The position numbers and the translations under genes were made by a program. From Chionoecetes opilio (Eukaryota > Arthropoda > Malacostraca > Decapoda > Majidae), in assembly GCA_016584305.1 (NCBI GenBank), contig JACEEZ010002764.1, positions 254,835 to 318,834 on the forward strand: a stretch of DNA of 64,000 nucleotides, given 5' to 3'. Shown here in pieces: positions 35,328-46,463 of the stretch; positions within the stretch are counted from its first letter, which is position 1, and each line of letters starts with the position of its first letter. The notes below the pieces were generated by a model. That model made no database searches, was not told the origin of the DNA, and saw only the letters and a list, made by a program, of their open reading frames with translations.

Positions 35328-35328
<1 letters not shown>
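34405..35328 (-). pseudogene. LINE reverse transcriptase end and RNase H, part 1
   Basis: Contains YYTDGSTDPAEGRSGAAF (first RNase H Asp), STQTELTAISMAL (Glu) and LIVTDSMTAIACIN (second Asp). It then runs out of frame near 34520. RNase H degrades the RNA strand during reverse transcription. The nominal start lies in dinucleotide sequence and is not a real initiation site. Confidence 0.85.

Positions 35329-35329
<1 letters not shown>

Positions 35330-35361
<32 letters not shown>
35330..35361. repeat. (GA)n microsatellite
   Basis: Marks the 5' truncation point of the LINE. Confidence 0.97.
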
Positions 35362-35366
<5 letters not shown>

Positions 35367-37105
35367 CAGATAATACATATGTCAATTACTCCCATGGGAT
35401 ACAGTGAAGTGACCTCTTCTCTGCCCGAAAGGCTAATTTGCCGTGGACATCCCCTTTTTACACCGAATTCCAATGTCCTGGCGCAGCTAATCAGTGCCGA
35501 GGAAATTTGTTTGCCCGTCCTGTGTTCACCTTGAGGGTAAGGCTAATGTTATTTGCCTGTCTAGAATACCTAGTAAAGTATTATACAATTATAGTATACG
35601 TTATATATATCATAGTATTATAATTTTATGCTAGAGTGATGAAACTGAATTTTGTAATCGATGCATAGTAAATTCATATAAAACAAAAGCACTTGGGTAA
35701 GTTTTTCACTGGTGTTTGATCTTTTATCCAGGAATGGATAGGGTCATTCCTGAGGTATCATCAGAAACCGCATAGGGGAGTGTCCGATTGAAGAGCTATG
35801 TGTGTGTATGTGCGGTGTCTGTCCGGTTGAACTCCTCCGAGTTGGCTGAACACACAGACTTCATATATGCATCAATATACTGTCTATGCCTCTGTGATGG
35901 CGGAGAAGTGTGCGAAAAAAAAAAAAAAAAAACCGCCCACCAAGGGAGGAACGGACATTTTTCGTGTCCAAGGTGGCAAGCATCCCCTTCGAGCGACGCA
36001 AGAGTGCAGCACGGAAAGTGTGGACGCAATTCGCTGCCTCATGGGTGCCATTAAGGTGGCCAAGCTCGACTTCTAGGACAGCGTGAACACCGAAGCTCAA
36101 GCTCATCAGGGAGGTCAGGCTTTGCTGCCCGGAGCTAAAATGGCCTCTTGTATGGAGTGTGGTCAGGGTCGGCCATAATACATTTATCAAAGTATATGTG
36201 CTGGAGTCCTTCTTAATGTAAGGTCATTCCTGGGTATGCAGATTTCCACTTAAGACTTCTGTTTCTGACTTCTGTCTTCTGTACGGAGAAAGCTGCACGT
36301 CTACTTAATTGTTATCATAATTTCTTAATTTTATCTAGGGAGACCTAACGCCCACTGGACGATTAATGTTGTGATAAAAATGAATATATTGATACTGAGG
36401 AGCAGAAGGAATATTACGACGATGAATGTCTAGTCCTTCACAGTAAGTCACACATAATTCCACAGTTCCTCACCAAGCCGTGTTCAGTAAATAATGCACC
36501 GCCGGATGTAACGAAGGTTTATGGAACTGTCGCGGATGGGAATTCTCGCTTAAACACCAACTGAGGACTTTCGCCGACATGGAAATGTTAACCTAACCTG
36601 GACATTGGCACCTAACATATCCTAACTGATCAAGATATTGCTATTGTTTCATCCCTGAATGTATAAACAAGGGTAAAACCTGATTAAATGTATATATTGG
36701 GTACTGTAATATCAAGAATTGGAACACTCAACGTCGGCGGCGAGAATTCCTATCGGCGACTGTGCCAGGTACCACGAAGAATATGATGAACAATAAAGGT
36801 GGCAAAAGGTTAAATTGTAGAAAATAAGAGATGTGAAAAAGAAAGACATAACTTTGTAAAGAAGGAAGGCAAGAGGGACATGGGAAGGGAAGGAAGGGAA
36901 GAAGAAGGAAGGGAAGAAGGCATGGGGTGTAGGGAGAAATGTTTGATTGTGCGAAATGTGAGGGCTCGGGGGACAGAGGAACTAGGTATAAGGAAGGAGA
37001 TAGAATAAATAAGGGAAGAGGGAGAATCGCTGATGACGGTAGCCCAAGGAAGAGAGAGGCGACGATGTTTTCGCTGATACAACTTATCCTTATCAGCCTT
37101 AATAT
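35362..37105. other. Non-coding; A-run at 35916-35932 and purine-rich tract
   Basis: The A-run lies in an open frame with no recognised family. A GGAAGGGAAGAAGGA-type tract spans about 36860-36925. A duplicated phrase GCGAGAATTCCTATCGGCGAC(A/T)G occurs here (about 36735) and at about 2435, marking another dispersed repeat. Confidence 0.5.
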
Positions 37106-37109
37106 TCAC

Positions 37110-37705
37110 TTCAACTCTTCGCCACTTAAGACTTTGCGAGTCAACTTTTATCATGAAGGGTATCAATAGAAGCGCAATTTTATTAGCGTTCCATTGATAT
37201 ATTTCGTTTTTGGATAAATGAATTAGAACCATGCATAAATTAGCGTTAAATAAATAAATAAAATCATCAATCGGGTAATTTTCCCGATTGATGATGTTAT
37301 TTATTTACTTATATATTTCGTTTTTTGAGAAATAAATTAGCACCATGTATAAATTAACGTTAACTAAATAAATAACCTCGTCAATCGGGAAAATTACCCG
37401 ATTGATGATTTTATTTATTTATTTAACGCTAATTTATGCATGGTTTTAATTCATTAATCAGAAAACGAAAATATCAATGGAAAGCTAATAAAATTGCGCT
37501 TCTATTGATACCCTTCATGATAAAAGTTGACTCGCAAAGTTCTAAATGGCGAAGAAGTGAAGTGAATATTAAGTTGATGCATATTTCTTCATAGTCTCGT
37601 AATGGCATTTCTTTAGCGTGTTTTACTGTTTTTTATTTGATGATATTATAGAACAAATATTTACGAAGATTACAGTATATCATATACTGATAAACTAGTC
37701 TTTAT
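37110..37705. mobile_element. Foldback/palindromic element family, copy 1
   Basis: The left arm (CGCCACTTAAGACTTTGCGAG..ATGCATAAATTAGCG) and right arm (CGCTAATTTATGCATGG..GACTCGCAAAGTTCTAAATGGCG) are reverse complements. Inside are two small palindromes, CAATCGGGTAATTTTCCCGATTG (37267-37291 region) and a near-copy at about 37382. Relatives lie at 47640-48365, 49343-50704 and 13790-15171. Non-coding. Confidence 0.8.
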
Positions 37706-37880
37706 GGGGAGGCGGTAGTGGAGTGGTTAGCGTCTCCGACTGGCGTTCTCGGTGACCCGAGTTCGATCCCCGAAGAAACACAAAACCTTTCTGCACCGTC
37801 GAGTGGCCTAAGAACACCCACATGCCCTGCCTATCAACTCTACCTTCGATTGCGAGTGCATCGTACAAAGTGCCAAAGGT
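37706..37880 (+). mobile_element. tRNA-derived SINE (Ser/Leu-like head), copy 1
   Basis: GGGGAGGCGGTAGTGGAGTGGTTAGCG (A-box region) and GAGTTCGATCCCC (B box) form a tRNA-like head of about 75 bp. The body shares GTCGAGTGGC and TTCGATTGCGAGTG with the minus-strand SINE at 55200-55487. It inserts directly at the end of the foldback copy. Confidence 0.7.
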
Positions 37881-38027
37881 ACCTTCCAGATGGCTCCTCT
37901 GTCACTGACACATGCTCCTCCCTGATCAACCTTGGGTGCAGTTTCTCATAGCTGTCGGGCACCATCGCCCTGGTCTTGCTTGCCCTTCCTCCCATCGTAA
38001 CCCAATCCAACTATTTTGGTACCCTGG

Positions 38028-38338
38028 TTAGGGTACGCCGTGTAACAAAAATTCTTTTTCGCAACTTTGGCATGCCAATTTCCTATGTAAAATGGAATTC
38101 TAAGACGATTTTATCTCTTCCATTTTTGCATTTGAGCAATTCTTACTATGCAAAATTGCACTTTAAGCTATGTTTTGCATATAAATATAAAAGTCCATTT
38201 TTGCATAGCAAGAAGTGCTCAAACCAAAATGTTGAGAGGACAAATCACCCTTAAAATTCAATTTTACATAAGAAAACACCCTGCCAAATTTGAAATAATC
38301 TATATTTCACTTATCATTGGACCTACGGCGTACCCTAA
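38028..38338. mobile_element. Fully palindromic MITE
   Basis: Perfect 14-bp terminal inverted repeats: TTAGGGTACGCCGT at 38028-38041 and ACGGCGTACCCTAA at 38325-38338. The halves remain alignable as reverse complements to the centre (about 38185), for example CTATGCAAAA at about 38147 against TTTTGCATAG at about 38201. About 311 bp, non-coding. Confidence 0.85.
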
Positions 38339-38769
38339 TATACAGTGTTCCAAAGTACAAAACACATTATAGGCTACTTTACTCAGTATTCCAAAATACA
38401 GTACATTTGTTTCGTGGATTTATACTTCAGGGAGTCTTTTGTTTGGCATTTCCACAGAAAACCATCATTCGATATGGAGTATTTTGTCCAATTCATCCAG
38501 TTATCACAAGTATCACACTTAACTTCACGCTTTAAAAGTCTGTTTTGTTGAAGCCACCAAATAACTATAGTGGAATCACCACACAACAGTGGTAGGACGC
38601 TATAGTTTGGAAGGTATTGCGTGCCAGGGTCCACTGACTCCTATGACTTAATTATTTTAGCCCACTTACTTTTATATAGTCCTCTTACCTGACTGGAGCT
38701 AGGGTCCTGACTCCTCCCTTTTACCTATTTGACCTGACCTCACTTGGAAGGTGAAGTCAGTTCAGGTCT
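38339..38769. other. Non-coding, nothing recognised
   Basis: CAGTGTTCCAAAGTAC/CAGTATTCCAAAATAC is duplicated at 38343 and 38382. No credible ORF. Confidence 0.6.
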
Positions 38770-38887
38770 TGACCCCACCTGAAGAACTGTCACCCCAGGT
38801 GTTGCCACCTGAAGAACCGTCACCCCAGGATATCCCACCTGAAGATCCGTCACCCTGCCAAACTCTGGGGTGACGGATCTTCAGGTG
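38770..38887. repeat. Short tandem repeat ending in a perfect 20-bp hairpin
   Basis: CACCTGAAGA(A/T)CCGTCACCC occurs three times (about 38777, 38808, 38836). The last copy pairs perfectly with its reverse complement at 38868-38887 across a 12-base loop. Confidence 0.9.
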
Positions 38888-39061
38888 ATCCGGGCTTTGT
38901 TTCTATCCTTTACTGGTTGTCACCTATCCTTCTCCTCCTCATTCTGCTCCTCCTCCTCCTCCTCATTCTTTTCCTCCTCTCTCTTCTTTTCCTCATTCTT
39001 CCTTCTTACCATAATTATCTCTCATTACTCAATTTGTCTGAGAGAAAAAGAGACTTCTACT
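38888..39061. repeat. Pyrimidine-rich low-complexity tract
   Basis: CTCCTCCTC-type tract leading into a GA microsatellite. Confidence 0.8.
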
Positions 39062-39984
<923 letters not shown>

Positions 39985-40172
39985 TGTTGGCCGAAGCCAG
40001 CACCCCGGAGAGCAGGTCACAAACCCCGGCTAACACCCGGTACCCATTTACTGCTGGGTGGACAGGGGCTCGGCTTTTAAGGAAACAGCCCATCTGTTTC
40101 CGCTCCGCCCGGGGATCGAACCCGGGACTTTTCGGTTGTGAACCGAGCGTGCTTCCCCTACACCACGGAGTA
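39985..40172 (-). mobile_element. tRNA-derived SINE (Val-like head)
   Basis: The minus strand reads CTCCGTGGTGTAGGGGAAGC (A box), CGGTTCACAACCG (anticodon arm) and CCCGGGTTCGATCCCCGGG (perfect T-arm with B box), closing with CGGAG. A 3' body (GGAAACAGATGGGC, GGGTACCGGGTGTTAG) follows. The head nearly folds as a tRNA, but the appended body and lack of a terminator mark it as a SINE. Confidence 0.65.
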
Positions 40173-40173
40173 C

Positions 40174-40222
<49 letters not shown>
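40173..40222. repeat. (GT)n microsatellite
   Basis: GT run directly at the 5' end of the SINE. Confidence 0.98.
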
Positions 40223-40227
<5 letters not shown>

Positions 40228-40597
40228 AATGATGATAATATTGATAGTTAACAGTTTATTTAGATACAGTGTAGCCTTCAGGCTGAAGATATACACAGAT
40301 AGGGAGTTTGTTTAATTGTTTACATATATAAGTATGTTGACAATGCTTACATAGACTTAGGCATATATAAGGACATGGACGAAAGATACAATTCAATAAA
40401 GAGTACCCAGCACTAAAAAGGTGGCGAGGTATGGGGGTGCTATGTAGTACAGTGTGGTACTTCTGTTTATAGGTCGGGCAGCGTGTTATGATGTTTATCA
40501 TCGAGGAAATGAGAGTCTGCATTTGGAAATGGACTGGATTTGCATCTGTCTGTACTTCTGGGGCACAGTCGGCTGAGATGTTTCTTGCATTTTCATT

Positions 40598-40960
40598 GTG
40601 GATGTTATTGCAGTTGTGCAAAGCCTAAAACATAATAATGCCAGGACAAAAGATATCCATCTCAAAGCTGCTTTCGTGAAGATAATAACACGAATGGTAC
40701 TTGGCTATCAAGAGGCTAGAGTTATCTTGGATCAGTGCCTTCAGGGAAACATAAAGCAGAAGACAAGGACACAAAGGGCTACATCATCTAATGCTGCTGG
40801 GATGAACCATCACGTTCATGGTCAAATGTCAATCAGTACAATCTCACTCCGAGCGCTACTCTCATGAAGTGGCACAAAGCAAACTCGCACCGCACTTTGC
40901 TGAAGCCCTGTTGGAATATGTCCATAGCAGTCCATAGCATTTCCGAGGTTATGAATAATC
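40598..40960 (+). pseudogene. C-terminal-region fragment of the same unnamed family as 20484-21720
   Basis: The frame contains VVQSLKHNNARTKDIHLKAA, FVKIITRMVLGYQEAR and KQKTRTQRATSS. After one frameshift near 40855 it continues as SHEVAQSKLAPHFAEALLEY up to a stop at about 40960. I recall this order (a K(A/N)RT(K)D segment, a ...KxKTRxxRA segment, then xSKLAxxFAxALLEYxxxSP) from the same large repeated proteins that hold the PPKHILLPCVVKALTGN motif. If correct, the two fragments are opposite ends of one protein. No TIR was recognised around this copy. The assignment rests on memory only. Confidence 0.4.
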
Positions 40961-42649
40961 ATATTATTGTCACAGCTTGTCTTCTGATGGTGTTTTGGTG
41001 CCGATTAATTAGCCCAAATATGCAAGGGATAGAGGGACAAGGGACCGGGGACAGAGGATTAAAAAACATAGGCAAGGGAAAGGGAGGGCAGGCGGGAAAG
41101 ACAGAAGTACAGAGGAACTAGGACTCAACAAAATAGACAGAAAAGAGAAACATAATTACAGATGACAGGAGAACATGGGATGTTTTCTTTGTTCAGCAGC
41201 CAGCCAGCGCCTTGCCTCCCAGACCAATAGGAGGACGGTCATAACCATACGACAATATAATGGAGACTTCTTAATGGCCTCAACGTCAAAATCAGGTCAC
41301 GAACCCGTTTCCTCCATACCATAGATTACTGTGACGCTAAGGGCCAGATGCAAGAAGGTCTCGTCGTGTGCCCTTTAGGGTCCCGGCGTGGAAATGCCCG
41401 ACTGCTCAGGTTCAAGAACAGCGTCATTTCACCCCCATCGTGTGCCCCATCGGGAAAAATTCGTCGGGCGGTAACCCCCTACCGATGAGATGATCGATGA
41501 GCACCATATATCATCAAATACTTCCATTGAACATCAGTAATCAACATATTCAATATGTGACACATTTCTGAGGAAGAATCAACGCGGTTACTAAGCCAAA
41601 AAGGCAGCTAATTCATCATTTTCAGTTGCCGTGAACTCAAGACAAGCGGATGGAAGTCTGCGCCACCTATTGGCAGCGGCTGGCGATATAGGGCGGGCGG
41701 GCGGGCGTAGTCCATCCACACCTCATAACGATACGTTGTCATCTACCCTACCTGTGTCTTCCTGAAGAAGACTGAATGACTACCACGCCTGTGAACGCAT
41801 CATAGGATATCACCAGGACTATATGGTTCCTCAACGGATCCTTGCAGCCCTAAACAACGCCTATACCCGTCGGTATTCCCGCTGGGATATAAGTGAACAT
41901 CACTTTAACTATGATTAAATGTATGTGTTACTTTTATGCAGTTACCATTTCGAAATGATAATAATAAGTAATATTGCTAAACATTACTGACTAGAATCAT
42001 CTAGAAACGCAAATGAATGAACCATGAGAGAGAGAGAAAGAGAGAGGAGGAGGAGGAGGTTCAGCTGGAACGCTTTTGTGGCGTTGTCATGGTAACTCAA
42101 ATGACCAACCCCAGAACTTGTGAAATCTTTTCGTACCGCCTCTTTCTATTGAAAAACAGCATTGCTAATACAAGTATTAGTTTATTTTTATGTTATAGAA
42201 AACAATAATTCATGATAGAAATGACAGGAATGAATTTCTTTATAGTAGTAAATATTATCATTCTATTTATCGCACGGGTTGGTACACCTCGCTCCCGACG
42301 TCGGGACATCATGCCGATGGGGGCAAAATCACCCGTTCATGAAACTTATCAATGGAGTATCACGACGGTCGGGCGGGCGCCCCACTCACTATCGTGTACT
42401 CGATGGAAAATGTCCATTTCCTGCAACTGGGCCTAACAGTCAGTGACGGCTGCCTAGTCTAAAAAAAACGAGCCTTTTTACTGTGCATGACTAGGTGTTG
42501 TATAAGACGCGGCTCGCGGCCAAAAATTATTAACCTCTTATGGTGATCCCGATGGAATATCGAAACTTTATGGAATAAACTTATATATATGGAAACGTTT
42601 AAGGGTTTACACGCAAGCATAAGAAGAAAGTCTTAAGGGTACTCGTGTG

Positions 42650-42686
<37 letters not shown>

Positions 42687-43289
42687 CGTCATCATAAAGA
42701 TCATGTAGAAAGAATAATGATTAGAAAGAAAGTTTCTAGCTTTTAGCTCGATTTGGATATCACCTTATACATAAAAGAAGAAAGGACGAGATGAAGAGAA
42801 GTGGAAATAAATAATGATGATTATAATGATGATGACGACGACGATTCTGATGACTACGACGTCGACGAGGATAATGATGATGATGAATGATAGTAGGGAG
42901 GTAAGCGAATGAATCGTCAAATTACAACAGTAAAAGAATAAACTACAACATAAGCGATAACAACTATAATGCAACAAAAACATCCATATAAAAACAAAAT
43001 AAATATCAATAATAACAGCTGTACAATCAACACCAGCACCATCGCTAACATCAACAACAATAACAACAGCCCTGCAATGCCTCGCTAGTTAACGCGTGAC
43101 ACACCACACTGTTCGATTCGGCAGCGCTCAGGCCAGCCGGCAGCGTCACCAAGACGGAGGGCGCTGAAGCAACACGGGGATTAGCGCGGTGACGTGGCAG
43201 AGACTCCATCAGCCACACAAAGGCGCCCTACAACCTTGCCGCACCCCTACCCTTCATAAGCTCCCTGCACTCCTCCTCTATACCAATAT
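40961..43289. other. Non-coding, nothing recognised
   Basis: Contains purine-rich low complexity (42025-42060), (GT)n/(CG)n at 42646-42690 and (GAT)n-like triplets (42810-42890). Neither strand offers a frame resembling a known protein. Confidence 0.6.
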
Positions 43290-43364
43290 TATATGCGGCT
43301 TGCCCTGAAACTCCATCCTCGTGGATGTAGCTACGAGGTGGTACGTGGAGGTACCTACGAGTGG

Positions 43365-43560
43365 CGTAGCTACGAGACGGGGTATTGGGGGTACGTGCTC
43401 CCCCATGAGAATCCTGTCCCCCGCCCACTGGCCATGGCTGCCGTATTCTGTATAATAATCTTATTAATACCCACTACTGATCTGATCTTAGAATATACCC
43501 TTCTATGTGGCATTAGAGTGGCACCTGAGCTCCGCTCGCCTACTTCCGTGACCCCCATTG
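43365..43560 (-). mobile_element. Relative of the 44366-44587 MITE, inverted
   Basis: Shares ATACCCTTCTATGTGGCATT, CCACTGGCCATGGCTGCCGTA and GTGGCGTAGCTACG-type sequence in reverse complement with the element at 44366. Confidence 0.6.
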
Positions 43561-44365
43561 ATAGATACGCAACTGCTAACAAAGCAATCCAGTCATTTAA
43601 CAACCCACAAACTAAGTAGTAAAAAAATATGATATCCTACCTACAAGCCTCTGCTACGTTGTTAAAGAGTTCGAACTATTAACGATCACTATCAATATAC
43701 GATATACAAAAAATATGCAAAACTATACCACCACTATTACTAACTCACATTTCCTAACATTTAAAACTTAGATAACATTACAGGTCATTAATTATTAATC
43801 AAAGGTAAACAGGTAAGGGAGTGTGAAGGAAATAAGGGAAAGCTTTAGTGTTTCGAAGCAGTGTTGAGCTCCTTGACTAATCCGGTACGAGCGGAGCGAC
43901 CGACAGTCGGCAGCGAGCCGGTAAGGAGGCAGCATGTGTGTGCAGGCAGCTGGGAGGAGGAAGGGGATGGTTGTTGGCCAAACAACGCTTTATTTTGTTG
44001 CTTTTCTTTATATTTATGCAGCATAAGTATAGTAGAGAGAGAAAGGGAGGGAGTGGAAGAGAGAGAGGAATGATTGGCGGATCTAAGGGTTGGCCACCCT
44101 AGTTCTGAGTCAGAGGTCTAATGAAAATTCAATATGTTTTTAATGGCTATGCCACGGCCACCCCACACTAGGACATCCCAGTCAACATGTCCTGGCGGCG
44201 CCACTGTAAGTGGGAGAGGGACGGAGAGTGAGAGCTTACGTGTAATTTTAGGTCCTCCCTGCAAAGTAATGGTTGCTGCCTCGTTATCGTTCTACCTTAT
44301 TTAACGTCTTTAGTTATTGACAAAAGGGTCAAGCGCAACCGCACCGTAGACAAAAGCCACCACGA
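43561..44365. other. Non-coding, nothing recognised
   Basis: No credible ORF. A purine-rich tract lies at about 44033-44070. Confidence 0.6.
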
Positions 44366-44587
44366 CAGTGGCGTGGCTAGGTATCTACCAATGGGGGGCA
44401 CCTGGGAGAGTACAGCTGTGTATGGGGAGGCACTATGGCAAGCGGAGCTAAGGGGCATTCTGATGCCACATAGAAGGGTATAAGGACATAATCGTTAGTC
44501 GCAGGTCTAAGCAGATTACGGCAGCCATGGCCAGTGGGGGGGGGGCACCTGGGTGGGCTCGTGGCCACCCCCTAAGCTATGCCACTG
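44366..44587. mobile_element. MITE with CAGTGGCG(T)-type terminal inverted repeats
   Basis: Starts CAGTGGCGTGGCTAGG and ends CCTAAGCTATGCCACTG, imperfect inverted repeats of about 16 bp. Non-coding, 222 bp. A partial relative lies at about 49065-49310. Such CAGTGGCGTAGC-ended elements are common in invertebrate genomes. Confidence 0.7.
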
Positions 44588-45385
44588 GCTATAGCTGATC
44601 ACCTCAATAACTATTATTAATGATTAGCCCTTTGAATTCATTTAAGGGATGTGATGGTTGGCCCTCTCCTGACGTGGTGGCGCGGCAGGATTTTTGTAGT
44701 GACATCTGAGTACCGCAGGCTCATGCCGCCCCCCGTTGTCCTCCGATGTGACTTGGAAGTGCAACCTGGCAGATGCAGTCACCTACCTCCATTGTCAAGC
44801 GGGAATTACTTAGTGTGATTCTAACATATACATTTGTGCCAGTCACATTCATCCCAAACACACGGGCAAATAAGAATGCTACATGTAGCCTACGTACAGT
44901 GGTTGAGGGATCCAAATTTAAATTAAAACGGCTCCAAGCTCTAGGATAATGAGTCAAAATAAAATTTCACTTAATTTTGTATGTCATCTGATACTTTAAG
45001 AATGCTTGAACATGTAATTAAAGTAATACTGCTGATTTGTTATAAAAACACAAACAATACAGAGTTGATAAAAAGTGTCCTTACTTTATCAATCTATACC
45101 ACGTACGGGTCAGCTTACCATTACGTAATGAACAGTTACAAAGCCCTTGGAGAGATACCGGCTACCCAGACTGTATGGGTAACCAAAGTACGTGATGTAA
45201 TTAGCATGAACAGCTAGTTGGGTTTGTTCTTCGCTATGCTCTTATTGATAGTGAACCTTATGTTGAGTAAAAAGCTGGTGGCTCACTTACATGTACTAAG
45301 CTAAGTAAAAATGTACAACCTAATATTTACCTGGCGTACATAACCAGTATAACAAGTAAGAGACACATAATAGCCTGTCATCTTA
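44588..45385. other. Non-coding; downstream of cathepsin A
   Basis: GTGGCGCGGCAGGATTTTTG at about 44677 recurs with changes at about 50983, just left of the 51015 element, so this is another dispersed repeat. No ORF. Confidence 0.55.
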
Positions 45386-45595
45386 TTAATACCTTGAGAC
45401 CTAGAACGTAATTTCCATTGTAATTTGGATACCATTAGTCACTTTAGCGAATGTAAGCAATATTTTAGAGCTATGACCAGTTTAGTATCCTTGTCGACTA
45501 TCTAATGTGGTATATTCAGTGACTTTTCGTAATTTAATTGTTAACAACAGACGATTTTATATAGCAAAGGAAAGATTTAGGCGTGAAGGGGTTAA
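45386..45595 (+). mobile_element. TTAA-flanked MITE, copy B, at the cathepsin A stop codon
   Basis: Left TTAA at 45386-45389, element 45390-45591 (TACCTTGAGACC...GCGTGAAGGGG), right TTAA at 45592-45595. The right TTAA contains the complement of the TAA stop (45592-45594) of the minus-strand cathepsin A gene. The reading frame therefore ends inside the target-site duplication, and everything 3' of the stop is MITE sequence. Confidence 0.8.
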
Positions 45596-45770
45596 TAAGG
45601 CTTCTGGAATAAAAAGGAATTGATCATCTTAAGGGCTGGTGCTGGTTTGTCCTCGGGCACCATGTGTCCAGCTCCTAGTACAGTCAGCTGGGCCAGGTTG
45701 GCAAAACGCTTCACAAATCCTCCCACTTGGCCTCCCTGGAACCACATACTGCGCTGCGCTCTTCCTTGAC
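45592..45770 (-). CDS. CTSA: Cathepsin A-like serine carboxypeptidase, last coding exon
   Basis: Lysosomal carboxypeptidase of the S10 family. The exon reads two bases plus 59 codons: ...RSMWFQGGQVGGFVKRF, LAQLTVLGAGHMVPEDKP, ALKMINSFLFQKPY and stop. GAGHMVP holds the catalytic His; its spacing to the C-terminus fits the human enzyme. The acceptor is chosen at CAACACAACAG/GTCAAG, the last AG before an in-frame stop upstream. The exon would need one base from the preceding exon, which the best upstream donor does not supply (see 46230). It ends in the TTAA of a MITE. Confidence 0.88.
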
Positions 45771-45873
45771 CTGTTGTGTTGTGGATGAAGAACCAGTGTT
45801 AAAATATTCTTGAGACTTTTTCTGACTTTAATGAAAATGTGCAAATGAATGAATTTGTAAGCAAGTGGAAACT

Positions 45874-46087
45874 GTAACCCCTTGAGGCCCAGAGCTTAAT
45901 TTTCATTGTAATTTGACCACCATTAGATGATTTGTAATGAATATAAACAATGTGTTTATAGATATGACCTGTTTAGTATCGTTGTCCACTAGCTAATTTG
46001 GTTTATTTAATTACTTTTCGTAAGTGTATGGCTCGACAACAGACGATTTTTTATAGCAAGGAAAAGATCTGGGTGTGAAGGGGTTAA
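45874..46087 (+). mobile_element. TTAA-flanked MITE, copy C, in the last cathepsin A intron
   Basis: GTAA(45874-45877)-CCCCTTGAGGCCCAGAG...CTGGGTGTGAAGGGG-TTAA(46084-46087). It aligns along its whole length with copies A and B and has the same orientation. Left TTAA mutated to GTAA. Confidence 0.8.
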
Positions 46088-46229
46088 TATGACCAACAAC
46101 ATTCTTAAAATTAACTTCAAACAACAGCTGTGGCAATAGATTAAATCCACAGCCCATGATCCATGATCCACCCCTACTCCTTGACATGAGTAAGAATATA
46201 TGCCGCACTTAGGCCTAAAAGAAACTCGC

Positions 46230-46389
46230 CTGCAGACCCAGGCTCTCCACAAACCACTGATCGCCTAAAAAGTTACAGGCCATGTCAATATCCCCGTTGT
46301 AGACAAGTCCCCGAACCCGACTTGTCAGGTACTCGTATTGGGGCTTCATGGTCGTGTACTCATACTTGTAAAATATGTGCACAAAATTA
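46230..46389 (-). CDS. CTSA: Cathepsin A-like serine carboxypeptidase, penultimate exon
   Basis: Encodes FVHIFYKYEYTTMKP, YNGDIDMACNFLGDQWFVES and LGLQ. GDIDMACNF carries the catalytic Asp (second member of the Ser-Asp-His triad). The acceptor CTCTTGTTTCTCTTCCAG is strong; the first base completes a codon split after AA in the previous exon. The donor is uncertain: CAG/GCGAGT would be a GC-AG intron but ends in phase 0, while GCGA/GTTTCT four bases on fits the phase of the last exon but is a weak site. The intron to the last exon carries MITE copy C. Confidence 0.88.
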
Positions 46390-46463
46390 CTGGAAGAGAA
46401 ACAAGAGCTCCAATGTGTATGTACAGGAATGACTATCAATAATATTACACTTTTATCATATAC

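Larger units (their letters stand above)
33757..35328 (-). mobile_element. RNase H-bearing LINE, 5'-truncated 3' portion
   Basis: Minus-strand coding order: end of the reverse transcriptase/thumb region (VDYASPVLLHITTTYAKSLE, IQNEALRTILGAPKWT), an RNase H domain, a C-terminal CCHC-like finger, then a short 3' UTR ending AATAAAAGTATTGAATC and (TGAATC)n at about 33757-33785. RNase H after the RT points to the I-group (I/Nimb/Outcast-like) of LINEs. The 5' end is cut at a (GA)n tract at about 35330. The short tandem tail is typical of these elements. Confidence 0.85.

Noticed and set aside
35861..36190. 109-residue minus-strand frame near a poly-A run
   Set aside because: Resembles no known family; the poly-A makes a retroposed fragment possible but nothing identifies the parent.
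40101..40172. Functional tRNA-Val gene
   Set aside because: The head has good A and B boxes and a T-arm, but the acceptor stem is poor and a SINE body follows directly without a Pol III terminator.
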